This document shows, in pieces, positions 45,700-57,481 of a stretch of DNA of 64,000 nucleotides. The stretch's first letter is position 1. Every line of letters starts with the position of its first letter. The notes under the pieces are model-generated. The model did not search any database, was not told the DNA's origin, and saw only the letters and a program-made list of their open reading frames with translations. This stretch comes from Sideroxyarcus emersonii (GTDB lineage: Bacteria; Pseudomonadota; Gammaproteobacteria; Burkholderiales; Gallionellaceae), in the NCBI RefSeq assembly GCF_021654335.1, contig NZ_AP023423.1, forward strand, positions 652,001 to 716,000. Direction: 5' to 3'. Position numbers and translations under genes: made by a program.

Positions 45700-46166
45700 T
45701 GCAAACCTTCCTGCGGCTGCTTGGCATGGCAATGCTGCTGCTTGCGGCGGTTGGCGCCTCGGCAGAGTCTTTTGTGTTCAAGGATATGCAGGGGCAGCAG
45801 CAACGTTTGCAGGATTACCGCGGCAAGTGGGTGCTGGTGAATTTCTGGGCCACCTGGTGTCCGCCTTGCCTGGAAGAGATTCCCGACCTGGTGAAGCTGC
45901 ATGAGGCACACAAGAACAAGGATCTGGTGGTCATCGGCGTCGCGCTGGATTCCACCAGGGAATCGGTTGTCGAGTTCGTGGCCAAGAAGAAGATCGGCTA
46001 TCCCGTCGTGATGGGCGATTACGATCTCGCGGCACAGGTGGGCGAGGTGGATGCGCTGCCAACTTCCTATCTGTACGATCCGACCGGCAAGTTGGTGAGC
46101 TATCAGCAAGGGATGGTGACGCGGGCCAGCGTGGAGTCCTACGTCAGGGGCAAGACTGCCAAATAG
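45699..46166 (+). CDS. TlpA-like periplasmic thioredoxin-fold protein
   Basis: A 155-residue secreted (or N-anchored) protein of the TlpA/ResA type. It has a hydrophobic leader MQTFLRLLGMAMLLLAAVGASA, the active site NFWATWCPPCLEEI, and the cis-Pro region ALPTSYLYDP. It probably reduces periplasmic disulfides, for example in cytochrome c or copper-site maturation; partners are not indicated. The start overlaps the YqhA-like stop. It ends eight bases from the convergent transglycosylase. Confidence 0.9.
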   Translation: MQTFLRLLGMAMLLLAAVGASAESFVFKDMQGQQQRLQDYRGKWVLVNFWATWCPPCLEEIPDLVKLHEAHKNKDLVVIGVALDSTRESVVEFVAKKKIGYPVVMGDYDLAAQVGEVDALPTSYLYDPTGKLVSYQQGMVTRASVESYVRGKTAK

Positions 46167-46174
46167 CGGGGCGG

Positions 46175-46816
46175 TCAGCCGGTGCTGCGCCCGGATTTTT
46201 GTTGCGGGCTGCTCCAGTGCTTGTGCCAGGCGGCTTTCACCATGTTCGGGTATTCCGGTTTTCCCAGGCTGCCGTTGTAGCGCCCCAGTGCGCGATACAG
46301 GTCGCCCTTTTCCATGTCCAGGTAATAGCGCAGGATGGTACAGCCATAACGCAGATTGGTGCGCAGATGGAACAGGTCGTCGTCGGGCGAGCCTATGGCC
46401 TTGGCCCAGAACGGCATCACCTGCATATAGCCGCGCGCGCCGGCTTGGGAGATGGCATATTTCCTGAAGCCGCTTTCTACTTCGATCAGCCCCAGCACCA
46501 GATGCGGATCCAGGCCTGCGCGGGTGGCTTCGTAATGCACCGTACTCAACAGATCGAAACGATACTCCGCATCCGGTATGCGCTTTGCCAGCCGCTGCGA
46601 CATGTCATCCAGCCACAGCTGTGCTTCCTGTTGCGAAGCGAAGGCGAGCTTGGGAGCGGCCTGATCCGCCACCGCATGCTGCAGCATGCTGCGCACGCTG
46701 GCGGAGAGGACTTCTTCCTTTTGCGCGCCCGCCTGCACGCTGGCGGCAAAACACAGCCCGGCCGTCGCGAGCGACAGCGTGAACAATGGCTTGCGGAGTG
46801 CCGCGATCAGTTTCAT
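46175..46816 (-). CDS. Lytic transglycosylase, SLT domain
   Basis: A 213-residue periplasmic murein-cleaving enzyme. Signal peptide [20 protein letters not shown], then a Slt-type lysozyme fold with the catalytic Glu in [15 protein letters not shown], followed by [14 protein letters not shown] and [10 protein letters not shown]. Compact size and lack of a peptidoglycan-binding domain fit small membrane-proximal Slt enzymes. The start overlaps the proS stop as ATGA, so it is read from the proS transcript. Confidence 0.9.
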   Translation of the reverse strand: MKLIAALRKPLFTLSLATAGLCFAASVQAGAQKEEVLSASVRSMLQHAVADQAAPKLAFASQQEAQLWLDDMSQRLAKRIPDAEYRFDLLSTVHYEATRAGLDPHLVLGLIEVESGFRKYAISQAGARGYMQVMPFWAKAIGSPDDDLFHLRTNLRYGCTILRYYLDMEKGDLYRALGRYNGSLGKPEYPNMVKAAWHKHWSSPQQKSGRSTG

Positions 46817-48513
46817 AGCTTGGATTGTACGAGCTTGGCGACTTCTTGCAAGGGCAGGGCCTGTGCCGCTTCGTCCTTGCGTCCCTGGTATTCCACCTTG
46901 CCTTCCTTCAGGCCGCGATCGCCGATCACGATGCGATGCGGGATGCCGATCAGTTCCAGGTCGGCGAACATCACGCCGGGGCGCTCGTCGCGGTCGTCCA
47001 GCAACACTTCGATGCCGGCGGCGGTCAGCTCGGCGTAGAGTTGCTCGGCCGCGTTGCGCACCGCCTCGCTCTTCTTGATGCCGATGGGGGCGATGGCGAC
47101 CTGGAACGGCGCCATGCCTGCCGGCAGTGCGATGCCGCGCTCGTCGAAATTCTGCTCGATGGCGGCAGCCACGATGCGCGACACGCCGATGCCGTAACAG
47201 CCCATTTCCATGACCTGCGCCTTGCCGTTTTCGTCCAGGTAGGTGGCCTGCAGCGCTTCGGAATACTTGGTGCGCAGCTGGAAGATGTGGCCGACTTCGA
47301 TGCCGCGGCAGAGTTCCAGTTTGCCCTTGCCGTCCGGCGAAGCGTCGCCGGCGACGACGTTGCGCAGGTCGCGTACATTGCTTTCTTCAAGCGCCACATC
47401 GCGGCCGAAGTTCACGCCGCTGAAATGGAAGCCGTCCTCGTTGGCGCCGCAGATGAAATCGCTCAGTGCGGCAGCGGCACGGTCGGCCAATACGCGCACC
47501 TTGGCGCCCACCGGGCCGATGTAGCCGGTGCGGCAGCCCATGTGGCGATGGACCTCGTCTTCGCTGGCGAAACGGAACTCGCCCAGTATCTTGGAGGTCT
47601 TGATCTCGTTGAGCTGGTGGTCGCCGCGCAGCAGCAGCAGCACGAATTCGTTCTCGTGCGTCATCACGGCGATGGCCTTCAGCACTTTATCCTTGCCGGT
47701 CTCGAAGAAGGCAGCGACTTCCTCGATGCTCTTCTGTCCGGGAGTGATGACCTTCTGTATCTCCTGGCTGGCTGCAGCGCGTGGTACGGCGGGAGCCACC
47801 GCTTCTGCCAGCTCGACGTTGGCTGCATAGTCCGAGTCGGGGCAAAAGGCCAGCGCATCCTCGCCGGAATCGGCCAGCACATGGAATTCGTGCGAGCCGC
47901 TGCCGCCGATGGCGCCGGTGTCCGCAGCCACGGCGCGGAACTGCAAGCCAAGGCGCGTAAAGATGCGGGTGTAGGTCTCGTACATCACGCGATAGGTTTG
48001 CTCCAGGCTCTCGAAGTTGCTGTGGAACGAGTAGGCGTCCTTCATCACGAACTCGCGCGCGCGCATCACGCCGAAACGCGGGCGCACCTCGTCGCGAAAC
48101 TTGGTCTGGATCTGGTAGAAGTTCAGCGGCAACTGGCGATAGCTCTTCACCTCGCGGCGCGCGATGTCGGTAATGACTTCCTCGTGGGTGGGGCCGAAAC
48201 AGAACAGGTTGTCGTGCCTGTCCCTGATCTTCAGCATCTGGGGGCCGAACACGTCCCAGCGGCCGGTTTCCTGCCACAACTCGGCGGGTTGCACGGCCGG
48301 CATCAGCAACTCGATGCCGCCGCTCCTGTTCATCTCTTCGCGCACCACCGCTTCGACCTTGCGCAGCACGCGCAATCCCAGCGGCATCCAGGTGTACAGG
48401 CCGCTGGAAAGTTTGCGTATGTAGCCTGCGCGCAGCATCAGGCGGTGGCTGGGCAGTTCGGCCTCGGACGGGGCTTCCTTCAAAGTGGAGATGAAAAATT
48501 GTGAAACGCGCAT
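46813..48513 (-). CDS. proS: Prolyl-tRNA synthetase
   Basis: A 566-residue class II synthetase of the bacterial type. Motif 1 and 2 regions are [17 protein letters not shown] and [19 protein letters not shown]...[19 protein letters not shown] YbaK-like editing insertion occupies about 230-385 ([20 protein letters not shown]), and motif 3 is [16 protein letters not shown]. The length matches E. coli ProS. It is divergent from rppH with a 119-bp gap. Confidence 0.97.
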   Translation of the reverse strand: MRVSQFFISTLKEAPSEAELPSHRLMLRAGYIRKLSSGLYTWMPLGLRVLRKVEAVVREEMNRSGGIELLMPAVQPAELWQETGRWDVFGPQMLKIRDRHDNLFCFGPTHEEVITDIARREVKSYRQLPLNFYQIQTKFRDEVRPRFGVMRAREFVMKDAYSFHSNFESLEQTYRVMYETYTRIFTRLGLQFRAVAADTGAIGGSGSHEFHVLADSGEDALAFCPDSDYAANVELAEAVAPAVPRAAASQEIQKVITPGQKSIEEVAAFFETGKDKVLKAIAVMTHENEFVLLLLRGDHQLNEIKTSKILGEFRFASEDEVHRHMGCRTGYIGPVGAKVRVLADRAAAALSDFICGANEDGFHFSGVNFGRDVALEESNVRDLRNVVAGDASPDGKGKLELCRGIEVGHIFQLRTKYSEALQATYLDENGKAQVMEMGCYGIGVSRIVAAAIEQNFDERGIALPAGMAPFQVAIAPIGIKKSEAVRNAAEQLYAELTAAGIEVLLDDRDERPGVMFADLELIGIPHRIVIGDRGLKEGKVEYQGRKDEAAQALPLQEVAKLVQSKL

Positions 48514-48632
48514 GTTGGTTACTCATGGAACTGGTTGGAGGGCGCGATTCTACTGTATGGCGTGGATTCCGTCTTTCCAGTGAGGTTGAAATGTGGAACA
48601 ATCCAGCCATCGAAAACAGAGTGGGGCGAATT

Positions 48633-49190
48633 ATGATAGACCGGGAAGGCTATCGCCCGAATGTCGGCATCATTCTGACCAACGCAAAGAATCAAGTATT
48701 CTGGGGTAAACGCATCAGACAGGATGCATGGCAGTTTCCGCAAGGCGGCATCCAGCACGGCGAGACGCCGGAGCAGGCGATGTATCGCGAATTGCACGAA
48801 GAGGTCGGGTTGCAGACCTGTCATGTCCAGATATTGGGGCGAACCCGCGATTGGATGCGTTATGAGGTGCCGCAAACCTGGGTGAAGCGCGAATCGCGCG
48901 GCAATTACAAGGGGCAGAAGCAGATCTGGTTTCTGCTGCGCCTGGTCGGACGCGACTGCGACGTGTCGTTGCGCGCATCGGGGCATCCGGAGTTCGATGC
49001 ATGGCGCTGGACCGATTACTGGGTTGAGCTGGATGATGTGATCGAGTTCAAGCGCGAAGTCTATCGCTTGGCTTTGAACGAATTGGTGCGTTATCTGCCG
49101 CCGCTGAAAGGCGGCGGCCGCAGAGAACCTGTCAGGCAGATGCCGGGCAGCAATACGGAAGGATCCAAGCCGTCAATTCAGAGAGGATAG
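48633..49190 (+). CDS. rppH: RNA pyrophosphohydrolase
   Basis: A 185-residue Nudix hydrolase that removes pyrophosphate from mRNA 5' ends to trigger decay. The Nudix box is complete: [17 protein letters not shown] then [23 protein letters not shown] is the standard RppH N-terminus, which fixes the ATG; an in-frame ATG at 48591 is a poorer candidate. The QKQIWFLL strand and the short C-terminal tail are normal for the family. Confidence 0.94.
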   Translation: MIDREGYRPNVGIILTNAKNQVFWGKRIRQDAWQFPQGGIQHGETPEQAMYRELHEEVGLQTCHVQILGRTRDWMRYEVPQTWVKRESRGNYKGQKQIWFLLRLVGRDCDVSLRASGHPEFDAWRWTDYWVELDDVIEFKREVYRLALNELVRYLPPLKGGGRREPVRQMPGSNTEGSKPSIQRG

Positions 49191-49192
49191 CC

Positions 49193-49789
49193 ATGAGCGA
49201 CAATTTCTCAGCACTGACCAGCCATCGTTTAAAAACCGGTTCGGGTTTTGCCAGGCCGACGCAGGTGTTGCCGCAGAATGTGACTCTGAATGATCCGGCC
49301 ATCAATGTGATGACCGATCTGCGCTCAGTCTCCGTTGTCAACGTGCGCGCCGGGACCTCCATGGAAAAAGCGAATGCGAAGATGATTCGCTATGGTGTGC
49401 GCACCCTGCTGGTGCTGGACGATACCGACAGGGTCGCCGGATTCCTGACCGCAAGCGATGTGCTGGGAGAGAAGCCGGTGCGCTTCCTGCAACAGGTGGG
49501 CGGTACGCATGCGGATATCCTGGTCGGCGATGTGATGACGGTGCAAAGCGAACTGGATGTGCTGAGGCTGGAAGATGTGATGAGGGCCAGGGTGGGCGAT
49601 GTCCTGGCCACATTAAAGGCGGCGGGAAGACAGCACGCCATGGTGGTCGAAGAGGGGGCGGACGGCAGCCAGACGGTGCGGGGGCTCTTTTCTGCAACAC
49701 AGATTGCGCGTCAACTGGGGGTGCGCATCAACACGGCCGAGGTCGTCAGGATATTCGCCGAGATCGAGGCGGCGGTCGGCGCGCATTGA
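49193..49789 (+). CDS. CBS-domain protein
   Basis: A 198-residue cytosolic protein with a pair of CBS motifs: AGTSMEKANAKMIRYGVRTLLVLD...VAGFLTASDVLG, then GDVLATLKAAGRQHAMVVEE...VRGLFSATQIAR. CBS pairs bind adenosyl ligands, and the ligand here is unknown. It lies two bases after rppH, has GAGGAT as ribosome site, and is probably in the same transcript. A short hairpin (49812-49830) follows without a T tract. Confidence 0.85.
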   Translation: MSDNFSALTSHRLKTGSGFARPTQVLPQNVTLNDPAINVMTDLRSVSVVNVRAGTSMEKANAKMIRYGVRTLLVLDDTDRVAGFLTASDVLGEKPVRFLQQVGGTHADILVGDVMTVQSELDVLRLEDVMRARVGDVLATLKAAGRQHAMVVEEGADGSQTVRGLFSATQIARQLGVRINTAEVVRIFAEIEAAVGAH

Positions 49790-49853
49790 TGTGAATTAAT
49801 AAAGTCGGCCTCGCGCCCATTCCGGGCGCGGGGATAACAGTGTCGGGGGATTG

Positions 49854-50819
49854 ATGAAGCGTTTTGTTTTATATGTGTTGTCGATAATGACTGCAGTGGC
49901 GCTGGCTGGATGCGCCACTTTCATGAATAACGAGATTCATGTCAGCCCGGAGAAGGCAAATCCGAATGCTTCCAAGGTCAAGTACCCGGCTTCCATTCGC
50001 ATCGCAGGTTATGTCGACGGCCGCAATGTCGGCAATCCCCGCAAGATCGGCATATCGGAAGAGCGGGTGCTTGGATTGTCCGTTCCCGAAATCATCCTGG
50101 ATCAGGATGTCACCGACGTGGTGACCAGTTCATTGCGCAGGCGGCTGGATGATGCAGGTATCCAGGTGCTGGAGAAAGACGATGCCGGCGCCATGTTCGA
50201 GTTGAGCGGGGTGGTCAAGGAATTGAGATATGACGTCAAGACGCGTGACCATATTTCCATCAAGCTGGAGACCACGCTGAAAGAGATCGCCACCGGCAAG
50301 GTCGTCTGGTCTGGCGAGGTGGAGCAGAAAGATGAACGTTTTGCCGGTGTGTCGGGCAATAGCAAGGGCGATATCGCCGATTACCTGAAGCAGCAGGTCG
50401 GGATCGTGACGAGCAAGACGACCGAGGCGATCGATTCGGTGCTGGTGGCTACACGCCCCGATCTTTTCAATCTGACGCCCGGCGCCAAACTGATTCCCGG
50501 GGTGAAGGTATTCGTCACGCCGGAAGCTGCTGCTTCTGTGCAACCGGCCGTTGTGCCGGTTCCGGCGCCAGCATTGTCTGCGGCGGACGACAGCCGGCAG
50601 GCCGCTTCCGCGAACGGGGTACTGGTACTGACTACCGTCCCGACACGTGCCAAGGTCTATGTGGATGGCGTGTATTTTGGCATGTCGCCGTTGAACGTGG
50701 AGGTGGAGCCGGGCGTGCATGCGGTGGTTGCCAAGCTGAAAGGATACAAGTCAGCCTCGGAAAAGGTGTCGATACGCAAGGCTGAAAAGACCGAGCTGGA
50801 ACTGACACTGGAGCATTGA
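49854..50819 (+). CDS. PEGA-domain lipoprotein
   Basis: A 321-residue envelope protein. MKRFVLYVLSIMTAVALAGC is a lipoprotein signal (Cys20). The middle part (about 40-210) resembles lipoproteins of the uncharacterised LPS-assembly-like fold (KELRYDVKTRDHISIKLETT), followed by a Pro/Ala linker. A C-terminal PEGA domain (VLTTVPTRAKVYVDGVYFG...PGVHAVVAKLKGY) is often found in surface-associated proteins. The function is unknown. The ATG with GGGGGA upstream is preferred over the TTG just before it. Confidence 0.8.
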   Translation: MKRFVLYVLSIMTAVALAGCATFMNNEIHVSPEKANPNASKVKYPASIRIAGYVDGRNVGNPRKIGISEERVLGLSVPEIILDQDVTDVVTSSLRRRLDDAGIQVLEKDDAGAMFELSGVVKELRYDVKTRDHISIKLETTLKEIATGKVVWSGEVEQKDERFAGVSGNSKGDIADYLKQQVGIVTSKTTEAIDSVLVATRPDLFNLTPGAKLIPGVKVFVTPEAAASVQPAVVPVPAPALSAADDSRQAASANGVLVLTTVPTRAKVYVDGVYFGMSPLNVEVEPGVHAVVAKLKGYKSASEKVSIRKAEKTELELTLEH

Positions 50820-50835
50820 TACCGGCAGGAAGGAA

Positions 50836-50864
50836 TAAAAAACCCGCTTGATGCGGGTTTTTTT
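50836..50864. terminator. Bidirectional terminator between the PEGA lipoprotein and dut
   Basis: AACCCGC/GCGGGTT, a 7-bp stem with a 5-base loop, has an A run on its left and a T run on its right, serving both convergent transcripts. Confidence 0.9.
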
Positions 50865-50879
50865 GTTTGTGGATCGCGC

Positions 50880-51329
50880 TTAATGTTTGCCGGTGCTGCC
50901 GAAGCCGTTGGCTCCGCGCTGGCTCATCGGGAAATCTTCCACGATGTTGAATTGCACCTGCGCCACCGGGACGATCACGAGTTGCGCGATGCGCTCCATC
51001 GGCATCAGGGCGAACGGGTGGTGGCCGCGGTTCCAGATGGAGATGAATATCTGCCCCTGGTAGTCCGAGTCGATCAGGCCAACCAGGTTGCCGAGCACGA
51101 TGCCGTGTTTGTGCCCCAGGCCGGAGCGCGGCAGGATCATGGCGGCGTAGTGCGGATCGTTCAGGTGCAGGGCAATGCCGCTGGGGATCAGTTCGCATTG
51201 TCCCGGTTGGATGGTCATGCTGCCGTCGATGCAGGCGCGCAGATCGATACCGGCCGAACCGGGCGTGGCATAGGCGGGTGGGTGCTCATGCAGGCGCGGA
51301 TCGAGTATCTTTACATCCACTTTTTTCAT
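50880..51329 (-). CDS. dut: dUTP diphosphatase
   Basis: A 149-residue trimeric dUTPase that hydrolyses dUTP to dUMP and keeps uracil out of DNA. All five motifs are visible, including [33 protein letters not shown] and the flexible [11 protein letters not shown] tail. The start overlaps the coaBC stop by one base (TAATG). dut after coaBC is a common proteobacterial order. Confidence 0.97.
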   Translation of the reverse strand: MKKVDVKILDPRLHEHPPAYATPGSAGIDLRACIDGSMTIQPGQCELIPSGIALHLNDPHYAAMILPRSGLGHKHGIVLGNLVGLIDSDYQGQIFISIWNRGHHPFALMPMERIAQLVIVPVAQVQFNIVEDFPMSQRGANGFGSTGKH

Positions 51330-52519
51330 TATCTGCTTCCTTTCTTGTAAAGAGCTGCGGCGTGGCGCAGCAGTGCTCGCGCCAAGGTGAGTTTGTCGGC
51401 GCGGGGCAGCAGGTGTTCGCCGGCATCGTCGAACAGCACCAGTTCGTTGTCGTCGCGGCCGATGGCCTGTTGCGCCAGGTTGGCGGCGAGCAACGGGATG
51501 TTCTTCTTCATGCGCTTGGCGGTCGCGTGTTCGCGCAGGTTTTCGCTCTCTGCGGCAAAACCCACGCAGAACGGCGGCTTGGGCAGGCTGGCGACATGGG
51601 TCAGGATGTCCGGATTGGGGGTCAGTTCCAGCACCAGCCTGGCATCATCTTTCTTGATTTTCTGTTCGCTCGGCCGGGCGGCGCGGTAATCGGCAACGGC
51701 GGCGACGCTGATAAACATGTCTGCCTCCGCTACGTGCTGTTTCACCGCCTCAAGCATCTCGGCAGCGCTGGTGACGTCTACAGATTGTGCGTCGTGCGGT
51801 TTCGGTAGCGCCGTCGGGCCGGAAATCAATGTGACCGCGGCTCCCATTTCCAGCGCGGCCTGCGCGATGGCATAGCCCATCTTGCCGCTGCTTCGGTTGG
51901 TGATGCCGCGCACGGCGTCGATGGCTTCATAGGTGGGGCCGGCGGTGATGAGGATGTGCTTGCCTTCCAGCAGCTTCGGCTGGAACGCGGCGGCGATGTC
52001 CTGCGCGAGCTGTTCGGCTTCCAGCATGCGCCCCATGCCTTCTTCGCCGCAGGCTTGCGCGCCGCTGGCCGGCCCCAGCAGGGTTACGCCATCGGCAATC
52101 AGCCGTTGCACATTGCGCTGGGTGGCTGCGTTCGACCACATTTGTCGGTTCATCGCTGGCGCCACCAGCAGCGGGCAATCGCGCGCCAGGCACAGAGTGG
52201 AGAGCAGGTCGTCGGCCAGGCCATGTGCCAGCTTGGCGATGAAGTCCGCCGTGGCAGGCGCGATCACGATGGCATCAGCAGCGCGGCTGCTATGGATGTG
52301 CGCCATGCCCTTGTCGTCCTGCCATTGGTCGACCAAGGCCGGGCGACCGGTGAGTGTCTGCATCGTGGCGGGGGTGATGAAGTGCGTGGCCGCTTCTGTC
52401 ATCACGACCTGCACCTCGATGCCCTGCTTGAGCAGCAGGCGTGCGAGTTCCGCCGCCTTGTAGGCGGCGATGCCGCCGGTGATGCCGAGCACGATGCGTT
52501 TTGTCTGGGCTTGCTCCAT
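51329..52519 (-). CDS. coaBC: Bifunctional phosphopantothenoylcysteine decarboxylase/ligase
   Basis: A 396-residue fusion in coenzyme A synthesis. The N-terminal flavoprotein decarboxylase (CoaC) shows [15 protein letters not shown], the active His in [15 protein letters not shown], and the proton-donor Cys in [12 protein letters not shown]. The C-terminal ligase (CoaB) has [26 protein letters not shown] and the [17 protein letters not shown] nucleotide region. It is divergent from radC with a 33-bp gap. An in-frame ATG four codons upstream is also possible. Confidence 0.96.
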   Translation of the reverse strand: MEQAQTKRIVLGITGGIAAYKAAELARLLLKQGIEVQVVMTEAATHFITPATMQTLTGRPALVDQWQDDKGMAHIHSSRAADAIVIAPATADFIAKLAHGLADDLLSTLCLARDCPLLVAPAMNRQMWSNAATQRNVQRLIADGVTLLGPASGAQACGEEGMGRMLEAEQLAQDIAAAFQPKLLEGKHILITAGPTYEAIDAVRGITNRSSGKMGYAIAQAALEMGAAVTLISGPTALPKPHDAQSVDVTSAAEMLEAVKQHVAEADMFISVAAVADYRAARPSEQKIKKDDARLVLELTPNPDILTHVASLPKPPFCVGFAAESENLREHATAKRMKKNIPLLAANLAQQAIGRDDNELVLFDDAGEHLLPRADKLTLARALLRHAAALYKKGSR

Positions 52520-52552
52520 AATGCCCTGCATCTTAACAAGAAACCGATTGCG

Positions 52553-53227
52553 ATGGCGATTACCGACTGGCCTGAGGGGGAGCGGCCGCGCGAGAAGTTG
52601 TTGCAGCGCGGCGCTTCCTCGCTTTCCGATGCCGAGCTGCTGGCGATCTTCCTGCGCACGGGTGTGGCAGGAAGGAGTGCGGTGGATCTGGCGCGCGACC
52701 TGGTTGTCCGCTTCGGCAGCCTGACGCAACTGTTTGCGGCCACCGAAAAGGAATTCTGCGACATCCATGGCCTGGGGCAGGCCAAATTCGTGCAGTTGCA
52801 GGCGGTGGGGGAAATGGCGCGCCGCGCGCTGCAGGAAGAAATGCGGGCGGGCGATGCGCTGAATTCACCGCGCGCAGTACGGGATTATTTGCAGTTGCTG
52901 CTGCGGGCAAAGCCGCAGGAGGTGTTCATCTCCATTTTCCTTGATGCGCAGCACCGGGTCATCGCTAGCGAAGAGCTGTTTCGCGGCACCTTGACCCAGA
53001 CCAGTGTATATCCCCGCGAGGTGGTGAAACGGGCCTTGCATCACAATGCGGCGGCATTGATCTTTGCCCACAATCATCCCTCTGGTGTGGCGGAGCCCAG
53101 CGAGTCAGATCGCTTGCTGACGGATGCCTTGAAACAATCGCTGCAGCTCGTCGATGTGCGGGTGCTCGATCATTTCATCGTGGCCGGTGCGGCATGCCTG
53201 TCGTTTGCCGAAAAGGGCATGTTGTAA
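52553..53227 (+). CDS. radC: RadC-family JAMM/MPN protein
   Basis: A 224-residue protein with a UPF0758 N-terminal helical part ([26 protein letters not shown]) and a C-terminal JAMM metalloprotease-like domain. The metal motif [14 protein letters not shown] is intact. Despite the name, a repair role is not established. The start has no strong ribosome site; the divergent gap to coaBC is just 33 bases, so their promoters must overlap or lie within coding sequence. Confidence 0.92.
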   Translation: MAITDWPEGERPREKLLQRGASSLSDAELLAIFLRTGVAGRSAVDLARDLVVRFGSLTQLFAATEKEFCDIHGLGQAKFVQLQAVGEMARRALQEEMRAGDALNSPRAVRDYLQLLLRAKPQEVFISIFLDAQHRVIASEELFRGTLTQTSVYPREVVKRALHHNAAALIFAHNHPSGVAEPSESDRLLTDALKQSLQLVDVRVLDHFIVAGAACLSFAEKGML

Positions 53228-53386
53228 GGGGCGGTTTGTATTTGTCGCTCACCGTTGAGTTGCCCTGTCCATTGAATCGAGTGCAAATGCCGCCAGGCAG
53301 CCCTCGGAATGGAGTGGCCACTGGGCTCCCCCAAGGCGGCAGCGGCTTGATTGGCCTGCTTCTTGCTCGATTCTTGTAGATTCCCT

Positions 53387-53415
53387 TTGACAATAAGAGC
53401 GGTTATCTGGATAAT
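53387..53415 (+). promoter_or_regulatory. Strong sigma70 promoter of the tRNA-tuf operon
   Basis: TTGACA, 17-base spacer, GATAAT, followed by a GC-rich discriminator (CGCGCGC) typical of stringently controlled stable-RNA promoters. It is about 18 bases before tRNA-Tyr. Confidence 0.88.
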
Positions 53416-53432
53416 CGCGCGCTCTTTGAAAT

Positions 53433-53517
53433 GGAGGGGTGGCCGAGTGGTTAAAGGCAGCAGACTGTAAATCTGCCCTCTCAGAGTACGAAGGTTCGAA
53501 TCCTTCCCCCTCCACCA
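53433..53517 (+). tRNA. tRNA-Tyr (anticodon GTA)
   Basis: An 85-nt class II tRNA with long variable arm. Acceptor GGAGGGG pairs with CCCCTCC, the anticodon GTA is at 53467-53469, and CCA is encoded. First gene of the Tyr-Gly-Thr-tuf unit. Confidence 0.97.
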
Positions 53518-53570
53518 GTATTTTGCAGTTTGCTTTTAGTAGGTTAAGTGGGCTGGTGTTTGGGTTTTGT

Positions 53571-53644
53571 GCGGGTGTAGCTCAATGGTAGAGCAGAAGC
53601 CTTCCAAGCTTATGACGAGGGTTCGATTCCCTTCACCCGCTCCA
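53571..53644 (+). tRNA. tRNA-Gly (anticodon TCC)
   Basis: A 74-nt tRNA. Acceptor GCGGGTG pairs with CACCCGC, the anticodon TCC is at 53603-53605 in a CTTCCAA loop, and CCA is encoded. Confidence 0.97.
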
Positions 53645-53655
53645 GTTTTTAGCTT

Positions 53656-53730
<75 letters not shown>

Positions 53731-53770
53731 TTTTTGTGAATTGATGTTTGGCATTGATAGGGGATAAATC

Positions 53771-54961
<1,191 letters not shown>

Positions 54962-54977
54962 TTAAGCGTCGATGCGG

Positions 54978-55004
54978 ACGGGGCGAAGCGATTCGCTCCG
55001 TTTT
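54978..55004 (+). terminator. Intrinsic terminator of tuf
   Basis: A 9-bp stem ACGGGGCGA/TCGCTCCGT (one G-U pair) with a 6-base loop, followed by TTT. Confidence 0.7.
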
Positions 55005-55022
55005 CATCATTTGCAGGTTTAT

Positions 55023-55098
55023 AGGCCAGTAGCTCAATTGGTAGAGTATCGGTCTCCAAAACCGAGGGTTGGGGGTTCGAGACCCTCCTGGCCTGCCA
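55023..55098 (+). tRNA. tRNA-Trp (anticodon CCA)
   Basis: A 76-nt tRNA. Acceptor AGGCCAG pairs with CTGGCCT, the anticodon CCA is at 55056-55058, and the 3' CCA is encoded. It lies 30 bases before secE, the conserved position. Confidence 0.97.
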
Positions 55099-55128
55099 GT
55101 TAGTAAAGTAGAAACGGACAGTTCGTAC

Positions 55129-55476
55129 ATGGCTGACAAGATCAAATTGCTGGTTGCATTCCTGCTGGTAGTGGCGGGAGTGGTCGGCTACTACGCATTG
55201 CAGGATAGCGCGGCGGTGTTGCGTGTGCTGTCGGTATTGCTCGGCGTGTTGGCGGCGGCGGGTGTATTCTGGACGACCGCATCCGGCAAGCTGTTCTTCA
55301 GTTTCGCCGGTGACTCCGTGGCCGAGGCCAAGCGCGTGGTCTGGCCGTCGCGCAAGGAGACAGTGCAAACCACGGCGGTGGTGGTCCTGTTCGCGGTGGT
55401 CATGGCCCTGTTCCTGTGGGCGGTGGATGCGAGCCTGTTATTGATCGTCAACAAACTGATGGGGCGGAGTGAGTGA
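55129..55476 (+). CDS. secE: Preprotein translocase subunit SecE
   Basis: A 115-residue inner membrane protein that clamps SecY in the Sec translocon. It has three predicted membrane segments like the enterobacterial form. The conserved amphipathic stretch [18 protein letters not shown] precedes the last segment. The ATG lies 30 bases after tRNA-Trp; a longer frame would overlap the tRNA. The stop overlaps the nusG start by one base. Confidence 0.96.
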   Translation: MADKIKLLVAFLLVVAGVVGYYALQDSAAVLRVLSVLLGVLAAAGVFWTTASGKLFFSFAGDSVAEAKRVVWPSRKETVQTTAVVVLFAVVMALFLWAVDASLLLIVNKLMGRSE

Positions 55477-56009
55477 TGGCCAAGCGTTGGTATGTGGTGC
55501 ATACGTACTCGCAGTTCGAGAAGAGCGTACAGCGTGCTTTGCTGGAGCGCATCGCGCGCGAAGGAATGGAAGATCTGTTCGGTCAAATCCTGGTTCCGGT
55601 GGAAGAGGTGGTCGAACTGAAGTCTGGTCAGAAGAACATCAGTGAGCGAAAGTTCTTCCCCGGCTATGTGCTGGTTGAGATGGAAATGACCGACGAGAGC
55701 TGGCACCTGGTGAAGAACACGCCCAAGGTTACCGGTTTCCTCGGTGGCTCGGCAATGAAGCCGACGCCGATCAGCCAGAAGGAAGTCGACAACATCATGC
55801 AGCAGATGCAGGCTGGTGTGGAGAAGCCGCGTCCCAAGGTGCTGTTCGAAGTGGGCGAGGCGGTGCGCGTCAAGGAAGGTCCCTTCACCGATTTCCACGG
55901 CATGGTGGAAGACGTCAATTACGACAAGAGCAAGCTGCGGGTCGCGGTCACCATTTTCGGTCGGTCGACACCTGTGGAACTGAATTTCGGGCAAGTCGAA
56001 AAAGCCTGA
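55476..56009 (+). CDS. nusG: Transcription termination/antitermination protein NusG
   Basis: A 177-residue RNA polymerase-binding factor linking transcription to Rho and ribosomes. The NGN domain begins [18 protein letters not shown]; the KOW domain near the C-terminus shows [18 protein letters not shown]. The ATG overlaps the secE TGA (TGATG); a GTG one codon upstream is a less likely start. Standard secE-nusG pairing. Confidence 0.98.
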   Translation: MAKRWYVVHTYSQFEKSVQRALLERIAREGMEDLFGQILVPVEEVVELKSGQKNISERKFFPGYVLVEMEMTDESWHLVKNTPKVTGFLGGSAMKPTPISQKEVDNIMQQMQAGVEKPRPKVLFEVGEAVRVKEGPFTDFHGMVEDVNYDKSKLRVAVTIFGRSTPVELNFGQVEKA

Positions 56010-56100
56010 TATTGAGCGCCGGAATTTCCGGCATGACAAACGGGGAGCGTATCGGAGCAGTGGCGGTATGCGTTTAACCCACATTTAGGAGTAGTAAAAA

Positions 56101-56535
56101 ATGGCAAAGAAGATTGTCGGCTATATCAAGCTGCAAGTCCCGGCCGGTAAGGCCAATCCAAGCCCCCCCATCGGCCCGGCGCTCGGTCAGCGCGGCCTGA
56201 ACATCATGGAATTCTGCAAGGCGTTCAACGCCCAGACCCAGGGTGTCGAGCCGGGTTTGCCGATCCCGGTGGTGATCACCGCGTTTGCGGACAAGAGCTT
56301 CACCTTCGTGATGAAGACGCCTCCTGCGACCATTCTGATCAAGAAGGCCGCCGGCGTGCAAAAGGGCAGCAAGACGCCGCATACCGACAAGGTCGGCAAG
56401 CTGACCCGCAAGCAGGCGGAAGATATCGCCAAGGCCAAGCAGCCTGACCTGACGGCAGCTGACCTGGATGCCGCAGTACGCACCATCGCCGGTAGCGCGC
56501 GCAGCATGGGCATTACCGTGGAAGGGGTGAAATAA
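56101..56535 (+). CDS. rplK: 50S ribosomal protein L11
   Basis: A 144-residue protein of the GTPase-associated centre. [23 protein letters not shown] is the canonical N-terminal segment ([12 protein letters not shown], then [11 protein letters not shown]), and the C-terminal rRNA-binding domain ends [22 protein letters not shown] precedes the ATG. rplA begins one base after the stop. Confidence 0.98.
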   Translation: MAKKIVGYIKLQVPAGKANPSPPIGPALGQRGLNIMEFCKAFNAQTQGVEPGLPIPVVITAFADKSFTFVMKTPPATILIKKAAGVQKGSKTPHTDKVGKLTRKQAEDIAKAKQPDLTAADLDAAVRTIAGSARSMGITVEGVK

Positions 56536-56536
56536 C

Positions 56537-57232
56537 ATGGCACAAGTTTCCAAACGTTATAAGGCGCTGGCCGCCAAGGTTGATCGCAACAAGCTGTACG
56601 CGCTGGATGAAGCGCTGAAGCTGGTTAAAGAGACCGCCAAGGCCAAGTTTGATGAGTCCATCGATGTGGCAGTGAACCTCGGCATCGACGCCAAGAAGTC
56701 CGACCAACTGGTGCGCGGCTCCGTGGTGTTACCCAAGGGTACCGGCAAGACCATGCGCGTGGCGGTATTCGCGCAGGGTGCCAAGGCTGAGGAAGCCAAG
56801 GCGGCCGGCGCCGACATCGTCGGTTTCGACGATCTGGCCGAAAGCATCAAGGGCGGCAAGATGGATTTCGACGTGGTGATCGCTTCCCCGGACGCGATGC
56901 GTATCGTCGGCCAGCTGGGCCAGATCCTCGGCCCGCGCGGTCTGATGCCTAACCCCAAGGTGGGTACGGTGACTGCCGACGTGGCAGGTGCGGTGAAGAA
57001 CGCCAAGGCCGGCCAGGTGCAATACCGTACCGACAAGAACGGCATTGTCCAGTGCACAATCGGCCGTGCTTCGTTCGCTCCGGAAGCCCTGAAGGAAAAC
57101 ATGCTGGCCCTGATCGATGCGCTGAACAAGGCAAAGCCCGCAACATCCAAGGGTGTGTACCTGAAGAAGATCGCGATCTCCAGCACCATGGGTGTCGGTA
57201 TCCGTGTCGAGCAGGCGAGCCTGGTAGCGTAA
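56537..57232 (+). CDS. rplA: 50S ribosomal protein L1
   Basis: A 231-residue L1-stalk protein that also represses its own operon by binding the rplK leader in related bacteria. [20 protein letters not shown] and the [16 protein letters not shown] motif are diagnostic. It is separated from rplK by one base, so translation is probably coupled. Confidence 0.98.
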   Translation: MAQVSKRYKALAAKVDRNKLYALDEALKLVKETAKAKFDESIDVAVNLGIDAKKSDQLVRGSVVLPKGTGKTMRVAVFAQGAKAEEAKAAGADIVGFDDLAESIKGGKMDFDVVIASPDAMRIVGQLGQILGPRGLMPNPKVGTVTADVAGAVKNAKAGQVQYRTDKNGIVQCTIGRASFAPEALKENMLALIDALNKAKPATSKGVYLKKIAISSTMGVGIRVEQASLVA

Positions 57233-57481
57233 TGTTTCAAATTTGGCGGCGGGATTGCCCTGCTGCCATTTGTTCTTTGGACTGCTGGCGTGGCTGGCAG
57301 CATCAAAGACCGTAGGTGTCGAAGGTGCGGTTGGCTGGAGACTTAATCGATGGCGGCTTCATCGGCCCACGCAGATGGTGTGCCCGCGAGCAGGAAAGAT
57401 TGTGGTTTGCTTCCTGTCTTGAGGACGCGGTCGTTAACCCGGATATCTTGACGATATCCGATATGAAGATGGAGAAAGACT
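57233..57481 (+). promoter_or_regulatory. rplJ leader with hairpin before the start
   Basis: The 249-base gap without a gene is the usual place of the L10-L7/L12-binding translational operator. CGGATATC/GATATCCG (57440-57460) forms an 8-bp stem 21 bases before the TTG start. A complete L10-site fold was not derived by hand. Confidence 0.55.

Noticed and set aside
49812..49830. Hairpin CGCGCCC/GGGCGCG after the CBS gene as a terminator
   Set aside because: A good stem but no T tract follows; may only be an RNA-stabilising hairpin before the PEGA lipoprotein.
51956..52552. Long N-terminal extension of radC
   Set aside because: The extension lies opposite coaBC; the RadC family begins at the [15 protein letters not shown] segment.
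55069..55128. Longer secE start
   Set aside because: It would place the coding region inside tRNA-Trp; the ATG at 55129 fits the SecE N-terminus.
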